Virus record (IMG/VR): IMGVR_UViG_3300010401_000013 | Coordinates: 1-51,075 of that record | Length of the DNA stretch: 51,075 nt | Source of the DNA: a virus | Strand: one strand, 5' to 3' | Shown: in pieces, positions 1 to 9,571 of the stretch | Layout of the letters: each line of letters opens with the position of its first letter | Numbering within the stretch: position 1 is the stretch's first letter | Notes under the pieces: generated by a model | What the model saw: only the letters and a program-made list of their open reading frames with translations | The model's database searches: none | What the model was told of the DNA's origin: nothing | Translations under genes and position numbers: made by a program

Positions 1-123
1 CTCCAAACAAGTCGTTTGCAAAACCCTAAACAAAACTGCCGTCTACTCGAAAGTAAACGGCAGCAATATAATCAAACTACCAGACCCACCAAGAGAAGCT
101 ACTGACTCAAGGCCGGTATCAAA
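1..123. repeat. Terminal direct repeat, left copy
   Basis: These bases are identical to 50953-51075. The repeat falls inside the C-terminal coding part of the DUF3987-like ATPase gene, which stays open across the join. I infer a circular assembly overlap or a circularly permuted genome rather than a dedicated noncoding terminal repeat. Confidence 0.95.
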
Positions 124-133
124 CTTGATTTGA
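1..133 (+). CDS. C-terminal end of the DUF3987-like ATPase (continues from the window's right end)
   Basis: Partial gene. Reading on from 51075 through the shared repeat, the frame continues here and stops at TGA 131-133 after the residues SNLI. It contributes the last ~44 residues of the protein that starts at 49727. It overlaps the convergent 1444-residue virion gene tail to tail by 35 bases (99-133), so the two arms meet with no intergenic space. See 49727-51075 for function. Confidence 0.85.
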   Translation, partial: SKQVVCKTLNKTAVYSKVNGSNIIKLPDPPREATDSRPVSNLI

Positions 134-3100
134 ATTCTTTCATTCCCTTTAACTTGAAATATGCTTGTAGCCTTCGCTGAGCTTCCGCTTCCCCTTGATT
201 TCTGTTCAAGAAATTCAAATAGCTTGACTGCTCTTGAGGCTCACTTGGGAATATCTTCGTATCCTCCGACGACGATTTTAGTCCCCGAAGCTTGCTTGTC
301 AGTTTCTGAATATCTATGTTCCCTGAACCATCTTTGGAAGACTCAATGGCTTGCTGAACGAGCGTGGATGCTTCTGCCGGTAACTTATTTAGGTCAGCCT
401 CTTTATCAAAGGCACGCTCACTGGACTTACTCGCTACCCCTTGCATTGGTCGATACGAGTCTTGGGGAGTCGAAGTACCCTGTAACTTCCGAAAAACTGA
501 CAAGTCCCGGGCATCCTCCTTCGATTGAGTTTCTTCGGATAAGTGATTCCTTCCTACCCTCAACGCTTGAACTTGATTAATCAAGAATTCTGGAATCAAT
601 GAAGACATTACCGATATCGGAGATTCACCATTATCCAAAGCCTGTCTTGCATCTACTGTTGCATCGACCAAATTTTCCACTCCACCAGCTAGCGGATTCC
701 CACTTAATTGTGGTGTGCGTTTGTTCACAAGAAGGTCAGTCGCCGTCTTTGCAATATCTCCAGCTATTCCCATATAACTACCCATCTGCATCAACGCAAC
801 CACAGTAGCAATTTCCTGTTCCTTATTTCCAGATTCAAGGGCTTCGCTCACAGTCGGATCAGACTGCTTCTTTCCGTTCAGGAACTGAGCGAGTTCGCCT
901 ACAACCTTACCACCCACAGCAGAACCAATAGTAGCGAGTAGAAGGGGTTTAAAGTCTCCACGTTTAGCTGGCTGTATAACATCTTTATGGATGTTATTGA
1001 ATCGTTCGATAGACCAACGCTGTAATGGAAAAAGAGTGCTAGCAACAGGATGGTCGAACATACCAGCAGGCAAACCGCGGGCGTCATACGTGCCTTGAAG
1101 GCGATCAGTGAAATTCTTGCCCACTTGTGCGAGTTCCTGCTGTCCCCACTCAGCGATTGGTTTTTCATTTAGCGTCGAAAAGTTCTCCAACCATTTCGTT
1201 GCTTTGGAGTCACCCCCTAAGGACCTGGCAAGATTGAGTTTAGCCAACTCGACACCCAAACCATGGGTGAAAATCCGCGACGACTGTTCCAGAAGGTCTC
1301 GTCCCTGATACTTGCGTAACGCGTTGGCAATGTTATTGAGCCGTTCAACAGTAGAAGACTCATCCAAGATGTTGTTCCAGCGTTTGTAGTCAAGACGTGA
1401 GTTTCTGGAACCGTATTCGAGAGATTCTTTTGCATAGTCTTTCCATCCTTTGAGGGCTTTGCCGAATGCACCTAGATCTTCAACGTGTTGTAGATATGGT
1501 GCAGCAAGAAAGGGAACAGAGGCAACATCTTTAGCACCAGACACAGGTCCGAGCAAGCCGTTAGTTAGGACTCGTTGCAAGGATTGAAAAACCGGTGCCC
1601 GACGGCGAGGGAATTCATCAGTGACGAACTTCATGGCATTGACTACTGGTGTGCTTCCGCTGATATTCTGCACGCCCTCTACGTCCGGTGAAGTTGCTCC
1701 AGATGGTTGCTCAACTTTCAGGGCAGCAGCTATGTCTGGATGCTTCTGTAATTCTTCGTAATAAGCTAGTGTCTTTGCCGAACGCCTCCCATAACGAGCA
1801 AGTGTGTGCAGAGCATCCTGTTCTCGTAAAGCTTCTGGAATTCCAAAGCCACGGACTTTTGTTAAAGCATTAAAATATTGACTACCTGTGGAATTCCCCA
1901 AAGCAGAGACGTAGTCGTTAATCTTCTGTAAAGCGTCCTCATGCGAGACTTTACCCTTCGATTGTTCGACCACATGATCTGCCCAGACTTCTTTAGCTTT
2001 CTGTGCACGTGCGCTTTCAGGTTCCTGTGTAAACACCCTAACCGCATCTGTCGAAAGCATGTCTGGCCAGTAGTGTTCGGAGACTGCGCCTTTATGTGGA
2101 TTGCCGTTAGCGTCAAAGACTGGTAAGCCGACCTGATTTTGATATTCCCGCACGCTCTTCATCAAAGGTTGCAAAACATCAACAGCTTTCTTGGCACCTT
2201 GCGATAGTATTGTATCATCCACATTCTCACCACGAAACCGGTCTCGCATGTAGTCCGCAGCTTCCTGAATTTCAGACTTGTTGACACCCTGTTTGGAGAG
2301 TTCTTTTAAGGGAACATCCAAGAACTGAGCTTCCAATTTATCTTGACGAGCGAAGAAATTCTTCAAGCCTTCCGCAGCACGTTTTCCTGTGGGTCCAAGT
2401 TCAGCCACTTTGTCCACAGCTGGTTTGATAGCTGATCCAATAGACTTAAGGGTGGAGAATTTCTCAGGAGAAAGGTCCAGAGATTCTGAATCAGTAGATT
2501 CTCCCTTCGTAATCGGCTGCGTCTTTGCAGCAGTGCCTTCTTGCTTCCCGCCCGCTTCAACATTCTTTGGGTCAAGTAATAGTTTTCGCGCAAACAATCT
2601 CGCATAGTCATCTGGATTTTGTGTTAACCGTGCTTTCAACGCCGAAGCTGCATCTCGCAGGCCACTACGAAAAGGTGAATCCTGTTCGGAAAGTTTCTGG
2701 ACAGTTGCTTGGCCAACTTTCGACGTGAGAAATTCCTCTACGTCTCCTTGATTCTTGGCACTCCACTCTTTGAAGGCTGGAGAATCTTTCACCACATTCT
2801 CAATCTTCTGTGCATGTCCTGCAACATCCACGCCAGCAACAGACTTTAGGTAGTTCCAAAATGCGTGGAAGGCTTCATGCGGAAGTGTTTCTTGATTTGC
2901 GTCCTTGCGAGAGACTTTAATCAGGGTGTCGTCAATTCCCTTGCGGACTAGTGCCACACCACGAACTGGTTGTCCTTCGTGCGTGATAGAGTTATCCTCC
3001 TCCACTTTGTAATTGCGGAAATTCGCACCAAGTTTCTTGAAATACTCAAGCATCGACTTGGTTGCTGGTTTGGACATAAGTTCGCTGCGGACCTGTTGAA

Positions 3101-4433
3101 AGAAAGGATAGGGAACTTCAGAATTTTCTGATGCGGGGACTTTAGCCGGTTGCCCAGCAAGAGCAACCTCACGAGTATTCTCAACAGGCGGCAACTCTCT
3201 GGGTTCTGGGGTTACTTCCCGCATCGCCTTCGTCTTCTCAACCTCTTGCTCTCCAAGAATAGATGCTTGATTCTCCGTTTCTAGTTCCTTCCTCAAAGCA
3301 TCTCTCCGCTTCTCATCTGCAATCTTCAACTTCTCATTCTCAGCAGCAATCTTCGCTGCATCTTCATTCTCTTTCCGCGTAACGGCTTTAGCTAATTCTT
3401 CTGGATCATTAGCAAGTGCTTCCTGTTGAGCTTCAAGTTTCAACTCTTGAGTTGCCGACTTCTTATTTGGCACTACGTCAACAGGCGCAGTGGTTAGCTG
3501 CTTCTCATACTCTGCATCCAATTTTGGCTCGTCGATCCTCGTCTCACCAAGTGACTGCTTCTCAAGGCGAGGAGGAACTTCATCTGGTAACTTAGCGACA
3601 TTCTCTGCAATTTCCTGTCCGGCCAGGGTTCCAGGTCCTTCCTGTTCCAGCATTCTATACTGTTCATCCGTGATTGTTGGATGCACACCAACCATTCTCC
3701 CAAGTTTGGTAGGTGAGGTTGATAATCCACCTCCAGCCATCTCAATTGCCAATTCTGCTGGGTCAACATCTTGTCCTTGGAATTTATGGTAACCGGCTAC
3801 AGCAGCAGGAACACCAGCACCAATACCTGCATTGACCAAAGTGCCTACTTGTCCTGGGGTCATCTCTGTTCTAGCCGCTGGACCTGCAAGACGACTAATC
3901 AAATTGATGATTCCGCTTCCTAGTTGCTTGGTTCCTTCTACAGACGGACGAACCACCGCTCCGCCACCAACCACATTACCAAAAGCGGACGCAAGGTTGT
4001 GTTCTTGCCTCGCACGTTGCAAGTAATCTACCGCTGCTTGTGGAAGCAGTTTCTCCTGCAATGCATTAGCTCCAGCACCTGCTGCCATACCTGCGCCAAT
4101 GCCTGCTGGAATCCCGACCACAGGAGTCATACTAGAAGTTGCACCACCAACTGCACTGCCAACTCCCATTGCAGCAAGAGAGGGCAAGACATTTGCTGCT
4201 GCATTCGCAAGAAAAGCACCAGTCTTAGAGGTTGTTGGCGCGACAGGAGATTCAGCAGCGTCCTGTTTTAAGACTCCTGGGATAGTAGGAGACGAGGCAA
4301 CGCTAGGAAATCCTTGAGATGCAGCAGTCTCAATAGGCATTAGACTTGACGTTGCCTCATCAAAAGTATACTTTGCAGGGTCCTGTCCTGCGTTCAATAC
4401 TATGTTACGCCGCTGTTCCTCTGTGTATGGCAT
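99..4433 (-). CDS. Giant internal/ejection virion protein with HExxH motif
   Basis: 1444 residues, the last gene of the virion operon and the largest. Its length and position match the largest internal core (ejection) protein of T7-like phages (gp16, ~1300 aa). Residues ~70-130 are an Ala/Gly-rich hydrophobic stretch that could insert in membrane. Residues ~330-400 are a charged Lys/Glu helix. Around residues 518-522 sits HEAFH within the context LPHEAFHAFWNYL, a zincin-like HExxH signature of the kind seen in phage 'polyvalent' proteins carried into the host with DNA. The rest is helical and unassigned. ATG at 4433 follows the 412-residue gene by 3 bases. Protease activity is inferred from the motif only; no transglycosylase motif was recognised. 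Confidence 0.75.
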   Translation of the reverse strand: MPYTEEQRRNIVLNAGQDPAKYTFDEATSSLMPIETAASQGFPSVASSPTIPGVLKQDAAESPVAPTTSKTGAFLANAAANVLPSLAAMGVGSAVGGATSSMTPVVGIPAGIGAGMAAGAGANALQEKLLPQAAVDYLQRARQEHNLASAFGNVVGGGAVVRPSVEGTKQLGSGIINLISRLAGPAARTEMTPGQVGTLVNAGIGAGVPAAVAGYHKFQGQDVDPAELAIEMAGGGLSTSPTKLGRMVGVHPTITDEQYRMLEQEGPGTLAGQEIAENVAKLPDEVPPRLEKQSLGETRIDEPKLDAEYEKQLTTAPVDVVPNKKSATQELKLEAQQEALANDPEELAKAVTRKENEDAAKIAAENEKLKIADEKRRDALRKELETENQASILGEQEVEKTKAMREVTPEPRELPPVENTREVALAGQPAKVPASENSEVPYPFFQQVRSELMSKPATKSMLEYFKKLGANFRNYKVEEDNSITHEGQPVRGVALVRKGIDDTLIKVSRKDANQETLPHEAFHAFWNYLKSVAGVDVAGHAQKIENVVKDSPAFKEWSAKNQGDVEEFLTSKVGQATVQKLSEQDSPFRSGLRDAASALKARLTQNPDDYARLFARKLLLDPKNVEAGGKQEGTAAKTQPITKGESTDSESLDLSPEKFSTLKSIGSAIKPAVDKVAELGPTGKRAAEGLKNFFARQDKLEAQFLDVPLKELSKQGVNKSEIQEAADYMRDRFRGENVDDTILSQGAKKAVDVLQPLMKSVREYQNQVGLPVFDANGNPHKGAVSEHYWPDMLSTDAVRVFTQEPESARAQKAKEVWADHVVEQSKGKVSHEDALQKINDYVSALGNSTGSQYFNALTKVRGFGIPEALREQDALHTLARYGRRSAKTLAYYEELQKHPDIAAALKVEQPSGATSPDVEGVQNISGSTPVVNAMKFVTDEFPRRRAPVFQSLQRVLTNGLLGPVSGAKDVASVPFLAAPYLQHVEDLGAFGKALKGWKDYAKESLEYGSRNSRLDYKRWNNILDESSTVERLNNIANALRKYQGRDLLEQSSRIFTHGLGVELAKLNLARSLGGDSKATKWLENFSTLNEKPIAEWGQQELAQVGKNFTDRLQGTYDARGLPAGMFDHPVASTLFPLQRWSIERFNNIHKDVIQPAKRGDFKPLLLATIGSAVGGKVVGELAQFLNGKKQSDPTVSEALESGNKEQEIATVVALMQMGSYMGIAGDIAKTATDLLVNKRTPQLSGNPLAGGVENLVDATVDARQALDNGESPISVMSSLIPEFLINQVQALRVGRNHLSEETQSKEDARDLSVFRKLQGTSTPQDSYRPMQGVASKSSERAFDKEADLNKLPAEASTLVQQAIESSKDGSGNIDIQKLTSKLRGLKSSSEDTKIFPSEPQEQSSYLNFLNRNQGEAEAQRRLQAYFKLKGMKEFKSSLIPALSQ

Positions 4434-4436
4434 AGG

Positions 4437-5675
4437 TTATTGAGGAATACCACCTTGAGAACCTGAATACTTCATGAACAACCTAATCAATTCCATTGGG
4501 TTGAATGCCCCAGGATTCGGTCCACCAAAAGCATTCATGACATCTTGAGGTTGCTGAACTCCAGGAATCGTAGTTGGCTTATACGATGGGTTGCTAGCAG
4601 GAGTTACCACGTTTGCCGTCGGTACATTGGTATTGTTATTATACAATCCTGCATTGCCAACTCCAGGAACCATTCCACCAGTCGGTTGAGGGGGATTGGG
4701 ATTCGGTTGAGCAACAGGAATCGACATTGGAGGCATTACCGCTGTTCTGGATTCAGTTGTCTTAGGAACCTGCCCAAGAGTCATCTGTCCAGTTTTTGGG
4801 TCTTTAACAGGACCAGTCCCAAAACTAGTCATCGACTGTTGTGGAATCATGCCACGAATTGGAGAGGGAGATGGTGATAATCCTGGAATCCCAGAAGGTT
4901 CATAAACTAGACCGCCTTCAGGAACGGACACAGCAGAATTCTTGAACAGCGACCCAACTGGTGCATAATTTTCTGCTGTCTTGCCTGCCGCAAAAGAGTT
5001 GTAGGTTGCCGGATCGTTGGCAAACTTACTTGCCATATTCACGTTTCCTGCTTGGCCACTAATGATTCCTGGGACCACACTTGAATCGTATGACTGCCTG
5101 TTTCCTGGAGTGTCGAGAATGCCCATTCGACCAAGAACACCTGTCGATGTTGCATTGTTGGCTACATCTTTTTCTGCGTCACGTTTTGCCTCAACAATCT
5201 TGATTGCGTCAGCCGTGGAAACTCCCTGTTGCTGCAAAGCATGCGTGTGCCTGACATCCTCCAAAGCCCGAGTGGCTTCAATTTCTTTCTGTTTCAGAGC
5301 CAACTGTGCAGCATTGTCGGCAGAATGGACATCAAGCTGTCCTTGGTTACCAAGCTTCTGCAAAGCGACCTGATTCGGGAAATTCTGAGCATTAAGTCCC
5401 TGATTGATGTCAAGAGTCTTGTTAATCTCGCCAGCAGTATTTGTCCTGCCAAGCAACTTGTCTAGCCAGTTGCGTTTATCCACCGCACGCAAAGTTGCTT
5501 GACTGTTTCCTGCCGGTGCATCTGGATTCCCCGTCCCAGCTTCGTCGAATTCACTGCCTGCTGGAGTTCCAGCCATCTCATAATTTCCACCCTGCCCTGC
5601 ACCTCCTCCAATTCCAGCAAGGAAGCCGAGATTCATCTTACCACCGCCGCCATGAGGTTTACGAGGAGTTGCCAT
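4437..5675 (-). CDS. Gly/Pro/Asn-rich virion protein, probable internal core protein
   Basis: 412 residues between the 178-residue gene and the giant ejection protein, spaced 1 and 3 bases from them. The N-terminus is Gly-rich and low-complexity, residues ~80-180 look like an alpha-helical, Gln/Ala-rich segment (IEATRALEDVRHTHALQQQG), and the C-terminal half is a Pro/Asn/Gly-rich disordered region. This composition and the slot just upstream of the largest virion gene fit a gp15-like internal virion or ejection protein. No catalytic motif is visible. The assignment rests on position. Confidence 0.55.
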   Translation of the reverse strand: MATPRKPHGGGGKMNLGFLAGIGGGAGQGGNYEMAGTPAGSEFDEAGTGNPDAPAGNSQATLRAVDKRNWLDKLLGRTNTAGEINKTLDINQGLNAQNFPNQVALQKLGNQGQLDVHSADNAAQLALKQKEIEATRALEDVRHTHALQQQGVSTADAIKIVEAKRDAEKDVANNATSTGVLGRMGILDTPGNRQSYDSSVVPGIISGQAGNVNMASKFANDPATYNSFAAGKTAENYAPVGSLFKNSAVSVPEGGLVYEPSGIPGLSPSPSPIRGMIPQQSMTSFGTGPVKDPKTGQMTLGQVPKTTESRTAVMPPMSIPVAQPNPNPPQPTGGMVPGVGNAGLYNNNTNVPTANVVTPASNPSYKPTTIPGVQQPQDVMNAFGGPNPGAFNPMELIRLFMKYSGSQGGIPQ

Positions 5676-5676
5676 A

Positions 5677-6213
5677 TTATTTGTCTCCGTTCATATAACG
5701 AGCAATACTTCTACCAACTTCAGTAAGTCCATCAGCAGAATGTGTTTCAGTAGGTTTGTCCAAATCCTTAATCTGGTTGGACCAGATGCTATCCCGGAAC
5801 TTCATGGAATTTTCTTGTAACACACAAGTTCCCCTCACCAATCCCAAGATTGTGAAGATCATCAACTCGCCACAGAGTGACAGGAACCTGCTTGCCTGTC
5901 GTTTCCATTCCTCAGTTGCATGTTCCCATTTCAGCGAGTCACGATATTGGGTGGCAACAAGAACATCAATCTGATACAAGACTCCAATGTTCTCTTGGTA
6001 GAAGCGGCAGGAGAATACGTCACGCGCCATGTTGGTGATGTCGAGAAGCTGGCTATTCAAATCCCTGTGTGGCCTCTCCTTGTCGCAGGGTTGGTCTCGG
6101 TCAATAAAGTCATCCACAGCATGGATATACTGTGCATATTTTATTGCGAAGATTTTCGCTGCGTCATTGCCGTCCAGTAAATCCAGATATTCTTTTGAGT
6201 TAATGTCCACCAT
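5677..6213 (-). CDS. Unknown 178-residue protein
   Basis: Not recognised. The sequence is well folded in appearance, rich in Asp, Arg and aromatics, with a hydrophobic segment near residues 120-140 (FLSLCGELMIFTILGLVRG). It overlaps the upstream cupin-like gene by 14 bases and is followed 1 base later by the Gly-rich virion gene. With the next two genes it forms a compact three-gene block inserted among tail and internal virion genes, so it may be a non-structural passenger rather than a virion part. Confidence 0.6.
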   Translation of the reverse strand: MVDINSKEYLDLLDGNDAAKIFAIKYAQYIHAVDDFIDRDQPCDKERPHRDLNSQLLDITNMARDVFSCRFYQENIGVLYQIDVLVATQYRDSLKWEHATEEWKRQASRFLSLCGELMIFTILGLVRGTCVLQENSMKFRDSIWSNQIKDLDKPTETHSADGLTEVGRSIARYMNGDK

Positions 6214-6583
6214 AAAGTTGAAAATCTTCTGAGACTGAGGTTGGAGTGTAGCCGTTTAGATAGGTTTCGCGAGTGAAGATTATTAGCCACTTCTTCTCGT
6301 TGATGAACGAATGAGCTTCTTCTGGACCAATCACCATTTTCTTAAAAAAATCTTTCCAGAAGGTAACGTATTTTGTCTTCCAAGCACCCTGTTTACGAAT
6401 CTTAAACTCGGCGTCTCCGTAAATGTATCGCAAGTTGACCACTTGATTCTTATGCAAGTGTGCCTTACACTCATAGCCGGGAGGACAAAACCATATCTCA
6501 CAAGCAGTGTTGCCAATATGCCCAAGCTTCAATCCCCAACAGGATTCGTGGCGCAGGATTTTAGGAAGTCCGAAGTTCATCAA
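6200..6583 (-). CDS. Cupin-like protein
   Basis: 127 residues. The pattern CEIWFCPPGYECKAHLHKN followed by an acidic-aromatic strand pair and then IGPEEAHSF and WLIIFTRE resembles a cupin fold: the HxH of motif 1 (AHLHKN) and the P-x-x-x-H of motif 2 (GPEEAHSF). Such small cupins bind a metal or sugar, but the ligand cannot be read from the sequence. Overlaps both neighbours by 14-23 bases, so it is translated as part of the block. Two adjacent Met codons (6583, 6580) can start it. Confidence 0.6.
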   Translation of the reverse strand: MMNFGLPKILRHESCWGLKLGHIGNTACEIWFCPPGYECKAHLHKNQVVNLRYIYGDAEFKIRKQGAWKTKYVTFWKDFFKKMVIGPEEAHSFINEKKWLIIFTRETYLNGYTPTSVSEDFQLYGGH

Positions 6584-6764
6584 AACTCCATTCTACTTTA
6601 GGTTGTTTACGAACTTCCGTGAGAAGTTCTAAGCATTTGTGATGCACCTGCTTCATGTAACCAACAGGATCATAAGTATTCTTAGCTGCAACCTTATGCA
6701 TCTCGTATGCAAAGTATATAGGAATTTCTCTCCTGTTACTGAGATCAAATTGGGCTTCTAGCAT
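6561..6764 (-). CDS. Unknown 67-residue protein
   Basis: Small, charged, soluble-looking protein with the conserved-looking segment YFAYEMHKVAAKNTYDPVGY. Overlaps the preceding virion gene by 7 bases and the cupin-like gene by 23 bases, which supports it being translated. No family recognised. Confidence 0.55.
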   Translation of the reverse strand: MLEAQFDLSNRREIPIYFAYEMHKVAAKNTYDPVGYMKQVHHKCLELLTEVRKQPKVEWSFDELRTS

Positions 6765-7585
6765 GACACACTTCCCATAATTTGTGCAACACGATCCAAG
6801 CTGTCACGTTGCTGAGATGCCAGATTCTGTTGATTGGTTACATTTGCGGCCGAAACTCCAAGCAAGTTGTTTGTCAGGTTAGCCGTCTGTCCTCCAAGAT
6901 TTCCTTGCAAGCTTCCTGTCAACTGATTTGCTGCGTAGTTGTTATTTGAAGGCTTTCCTGTCGCGACTTGGGCAACATCAATGCCTGATTTCGCACCAGT
7001 CTGCAACCCCTGAAATGTATTCAACGCATTCGTCAAGTCTGCCCGCTTCTTACTCAAAGCGTCCCCAAAAGACCCAGCAGCCGCAAGTGTAGTTGTCTGT
7101 GCTTGCGGATTAAATCCATTCGCACCATTCAGTCGATTGATTCCACGTTCCTCTTGCGCTAATTCACTGCCACTCAAGGCATTAGGGTCCATTCCACCAA
7201 TCAACTTCTGAAATGCTTCGCTTGCGGCTTTACGATTAGCAAAGAATTCTGGATCAGTTGCCATCTGTTGAGCAAGAACTTCCTGATTCAAAGCCTTCCC
7301 AGGACCAGAAAGTGCATTCAAGTCTGCCTGTGCGGTATTCGTGACATTCGACGAATAAATATCCTGCCCAACCTTATTCAACTGCGGGGCATACTTACTA
7401 TACAAGTCTGCCTGCAATTGCTGATTCTGAGGAGCAATGACATTTTGTGCATTCTGTGTGGCCTGTTCCACAGGAAGAATGTTCTCGGTATAAGTTTTGA
7501 TCAGCGCAGGAAGATTAGCAACTAATCCCTGGAGGGCTTGTGCTGTCGATTCGCCTGCTGATTGTGGTGCTGGGTCGCCGCCCAT
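6758..7585 (-). CDS. Probable internal virion protein (gp14-like)
   Basis: 275 residues rich in Ala, Gln, Asn and Ser, predominantly helical, with no Cys until the last residue. It lies after the nozzle and gp13-like genes, where T7-like phages place internal core protein gp14. Coiled or helical Gln/Ala repeats (NAQNVIAPQNQQLQADLYSK) are typical of ejection proteins. ATG at 7585 lies inside the end of the upstream gene (64-base overlap). Confidence 0.55.
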   Translation of the reverse strand: MGGDPAPQSAGESTAQALQGLVANLPALIKTYTENILPVEQATQNAQNVIAPQNQQLQADLYSKYAPQLNKVGQDIYSSNVTNTAQADLNALSGPGKALNQEVLAQQMATDPEFFANRKAASEAFQKLIGGMDPNALSGSELAQEERGINRLNGANGFNPQAQTTTLAAAGSFGDALSKKRADLTNALNTFQGLQTGAKSGIDVAQVATGKPSNNNYAANQLTGSLQGNLGGQTANLTNNLLGVSAANVTNQQNLASQQRDSLDRVAQIMGSVSC

Positions 7586-7935
7586 AGTTTTAAGATTAGA
7601 GAGTTAGTCCGACCTGTTATATACCGTCCCCGTCGATTAGCAGTAATTGTCCATCCTGGGAACTGTTCTTGAAAGTGAAGGATGAAGGATCGTAGGCATT
7701 CCGAAGAGGAAAGTATGTGTGAAATATGAAGCGTGGCGTTCTCACTGTGCGTCCTGTAAAGAACAATTCCTTCCAACCCCTTTGGACTTCTTCCTGTATG
7801 GATTCTTGTTCCAGGATCGGTGAGCAGTCTAATGAGTTGGCTAAGAGACCACTCCCCATCAAATGCTTTTTTTGCTCTTGGATGCTTGAAGACATAAACT
7901 AGAATCTCAAGGAGTCCGCCGTGTGGTTGTGTCAT
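7522..7935 (-). CDS. gp13/GNAT-like small virion-assembly protein
   Basis: 137 residues starting at ATG 7935. The central block (GLEGIVLYRTHSENATLHISH, then a helix, then FPGWTITANRRGR) resembles the small acetyltransferase-like protein often found next to internal core genes in T7-like phages. Overlaps the nozzle gene by 29 bases upstream and the next gene by 64 bases. A longer in-frame start at 7965 would add 10 residues inside the nozzle gene and is less likely. Enzymatic activity is not shown. Confidence 0.5.
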   Translation of the reverse strand: MTQPHGGLLEILVYVFKHPRAKKAFDGEWSLSQLIRLLTDPGTRIHTGRSPKGLEGIVLYRTHSENATLHISHILSSSECLRSFILHFQEQFPGWTITANRRGRYITGRTNSLILKLWAATQHHNQQANRQHKPSRD

Positions 7936-9571
7936 TTGTGGCCTGCTGAACAGGAGAAACGTCAACAGTCTGATACTGCAAGTCGTAGCAAACTGCGGTT
8001 AATTGTGCATCAGTGTCCCAAGAAATTTCAGCACCAACTCGGAATCCACGATTGGCAATTGGATTGTTTCCCCCTAGAAGTTGATAATTTGGACGCACTG
8101 GAAAGCCTGCAATCACTGTATTTTTGATTGCTTTACGCAAGACTTGTGTACAGAGGGGAATTTCATCAACATACCAAGTAGCAGCAAGGGTGCCATCCGT
8201 GGTTGGAGACTTAACAAGAGCGTTGACACCAACTAGAATGGTTTGCAATTTTTGATTGGGAGGGCAGTGGTCGCAAGGGTAGAAACGAACAAGGTCAGTT
8301 TCTGTTTCGTGAGCATACAATTCTAGAGATTCACCCTCCGAAGTTAGGGCAAATACTCGTTGCTTGTTGCCCACACGACTAACCGACAGTTGGACCATCT
8401 CACCAAAGAATCCTGTCGGCGTATCGTAGGCTTCCCAAATTTGTAGGATTCGATTATAGGCTATAATACAGCGACCAAACGGTGTCTCACACAGAAAAAG
8501 AACATACTGCTTGTAGTTCACTCCACCAACCGTTGATGGTTGTGTAATGTTTTCAAAAATTCCAAGAATTGGAGAGGCGATTCCCTGGTTATCCTGCACT
8601 GTGGCAATCAAATCTGTTACACAAGTGATGCCCTCCTGTCCAATGATATACGTATCTGTCTTGCTTGGAATGAATGCGAAAGGGCCAGAAATGGGATACT
8701 CCCAAGTGGAAATAGTTTGGTATATTGGCTCCCCAAAAAGTAGAGTTGCAGTGTTCTTAGATACTTGAAAAACATTTCGTTGAGTGCCAACAAGGAAAGT
8801 TCCAGGGGTAACAGTCTTTCCTAGTGCTATAATCTGGTCAAACCCAACTTGATAAGAGACTTGCTTGGCACCACCAGCTAATTCACTTGGTAACTTCTGA
8901 CCATTGGTATCAATAATCACCATGAAGTCAACTGGCCTCCCACTTACCGAACGTAGAATGCTAATTCCATCCCTGTCCACCATATACAACACACCGTCGG
9001 CAAACATCGGTCTAGTCCCAATCGGCACATATTCTCGATTGTCGTCAGTCCACTGCTGGTAATTCTGAGTCACTCGGGAGGTTCCGTCTGCAAGTATTAA
9101 CCAAGGTTGGTTAATTCCGTCCATTGCAATAACAGCAGCAGGAGATGGGGCAAGTGGTGAAGAATCATACTGGACACCATAAGCAGCAGAAGCTTCGTCC
9201 ACCAAAGTCCTAGGATAGTTGATTGTGCTTCCGGGAATCAACTCTGCAAAAATGATTGGTGCCGTTGGTGACATCAAGAATCCGCCTATCTGATTGTAAG
9301 CACTTCCGACAATACTAATATCACGATAGAATGCCTTCCCGTCCACAAACATTAGGCGGAATTGTCCGAAGTTGTAGTTGCCCTGATAAACAGTTCCTAC
9401 AGGCACGACTTCAGCTACAGCCTTCTTGTTAGGCTGTATGACCTTCTTTAATGACCGAGCATTGAACAGTGTGAAATAGCAGTTCTCTGCTATCTTACTG
9501 TTGTCGCCCAGTAAAGTATTGAGGCCACCGCTGAAATCTGAACGCACGACTGTCGCGTCTATCATACCCAT
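7907..9571 (-). CDS. Tail nozzle / tail tubular protein B-like
   Basis: 554 residues, almost entirely beta strand, beginning with the 'SDFSGGLNT' type N-terminus that is characteristic of phage nozzle and stabilisation proteins. Repeated strand motifs with IDTNGQKL, VGTQRNVFQV and YIIGQEGITCV fit a beta-propeller-like fold. It follows the adaptor-like gene, which it overlaps by 77 bases. The predicted role is the distal part of the short tail through which DNA leaves. The family is inferred from order, length and fold pattern. Confidence 0.65.
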   Translation of the reverse strand: MGMIDATVVRSDFSGGLNTLLGDNSKIAENCYFTLFNARSLKKVIQPNKKAVAEVVPVGTVYQGNYNFGQFRLMFVDGKAFYRDISIVGSAYNQIGGFLMSPTAPIIFAELIPGSTINYPRTLVDEASAAYGVQYDSSPLAPSPAAVIAMDGINQPWLILADGTSRVTQNYQQWTDDNREYVPIGTRPMFADGVLYMVDRDGISILRSVSGRPVDFMVIIDTNGQKLPSELAGGAKQVSYQVGFDQIIALGKTVTPGTFLVGTQRNVFQVSKNTATLLFGEPIYQTISTWEYPISGPFAFIPSKTDTYIIGQEGITCVTDLIATVQDNQGIASPILGIFENITQPSTVGGVNYKQYVLFLCETPFGRCIIAYNRILQIWEAYDTPTGFFGEMVQLSVSRVGNKQRVFALTSEGESLELYAHETETDLVRFYPCDHCPPNQKLQTILVGVNALVKSPTTDGTLAATWYVDEIPLCTQVLRKAIKNTVIAGFPVRPNYQLLGGNNPIANRGFRVGAEISWDTDAQLTAVCYDLQYQTVDVSPVQQATNDTTTRRTP

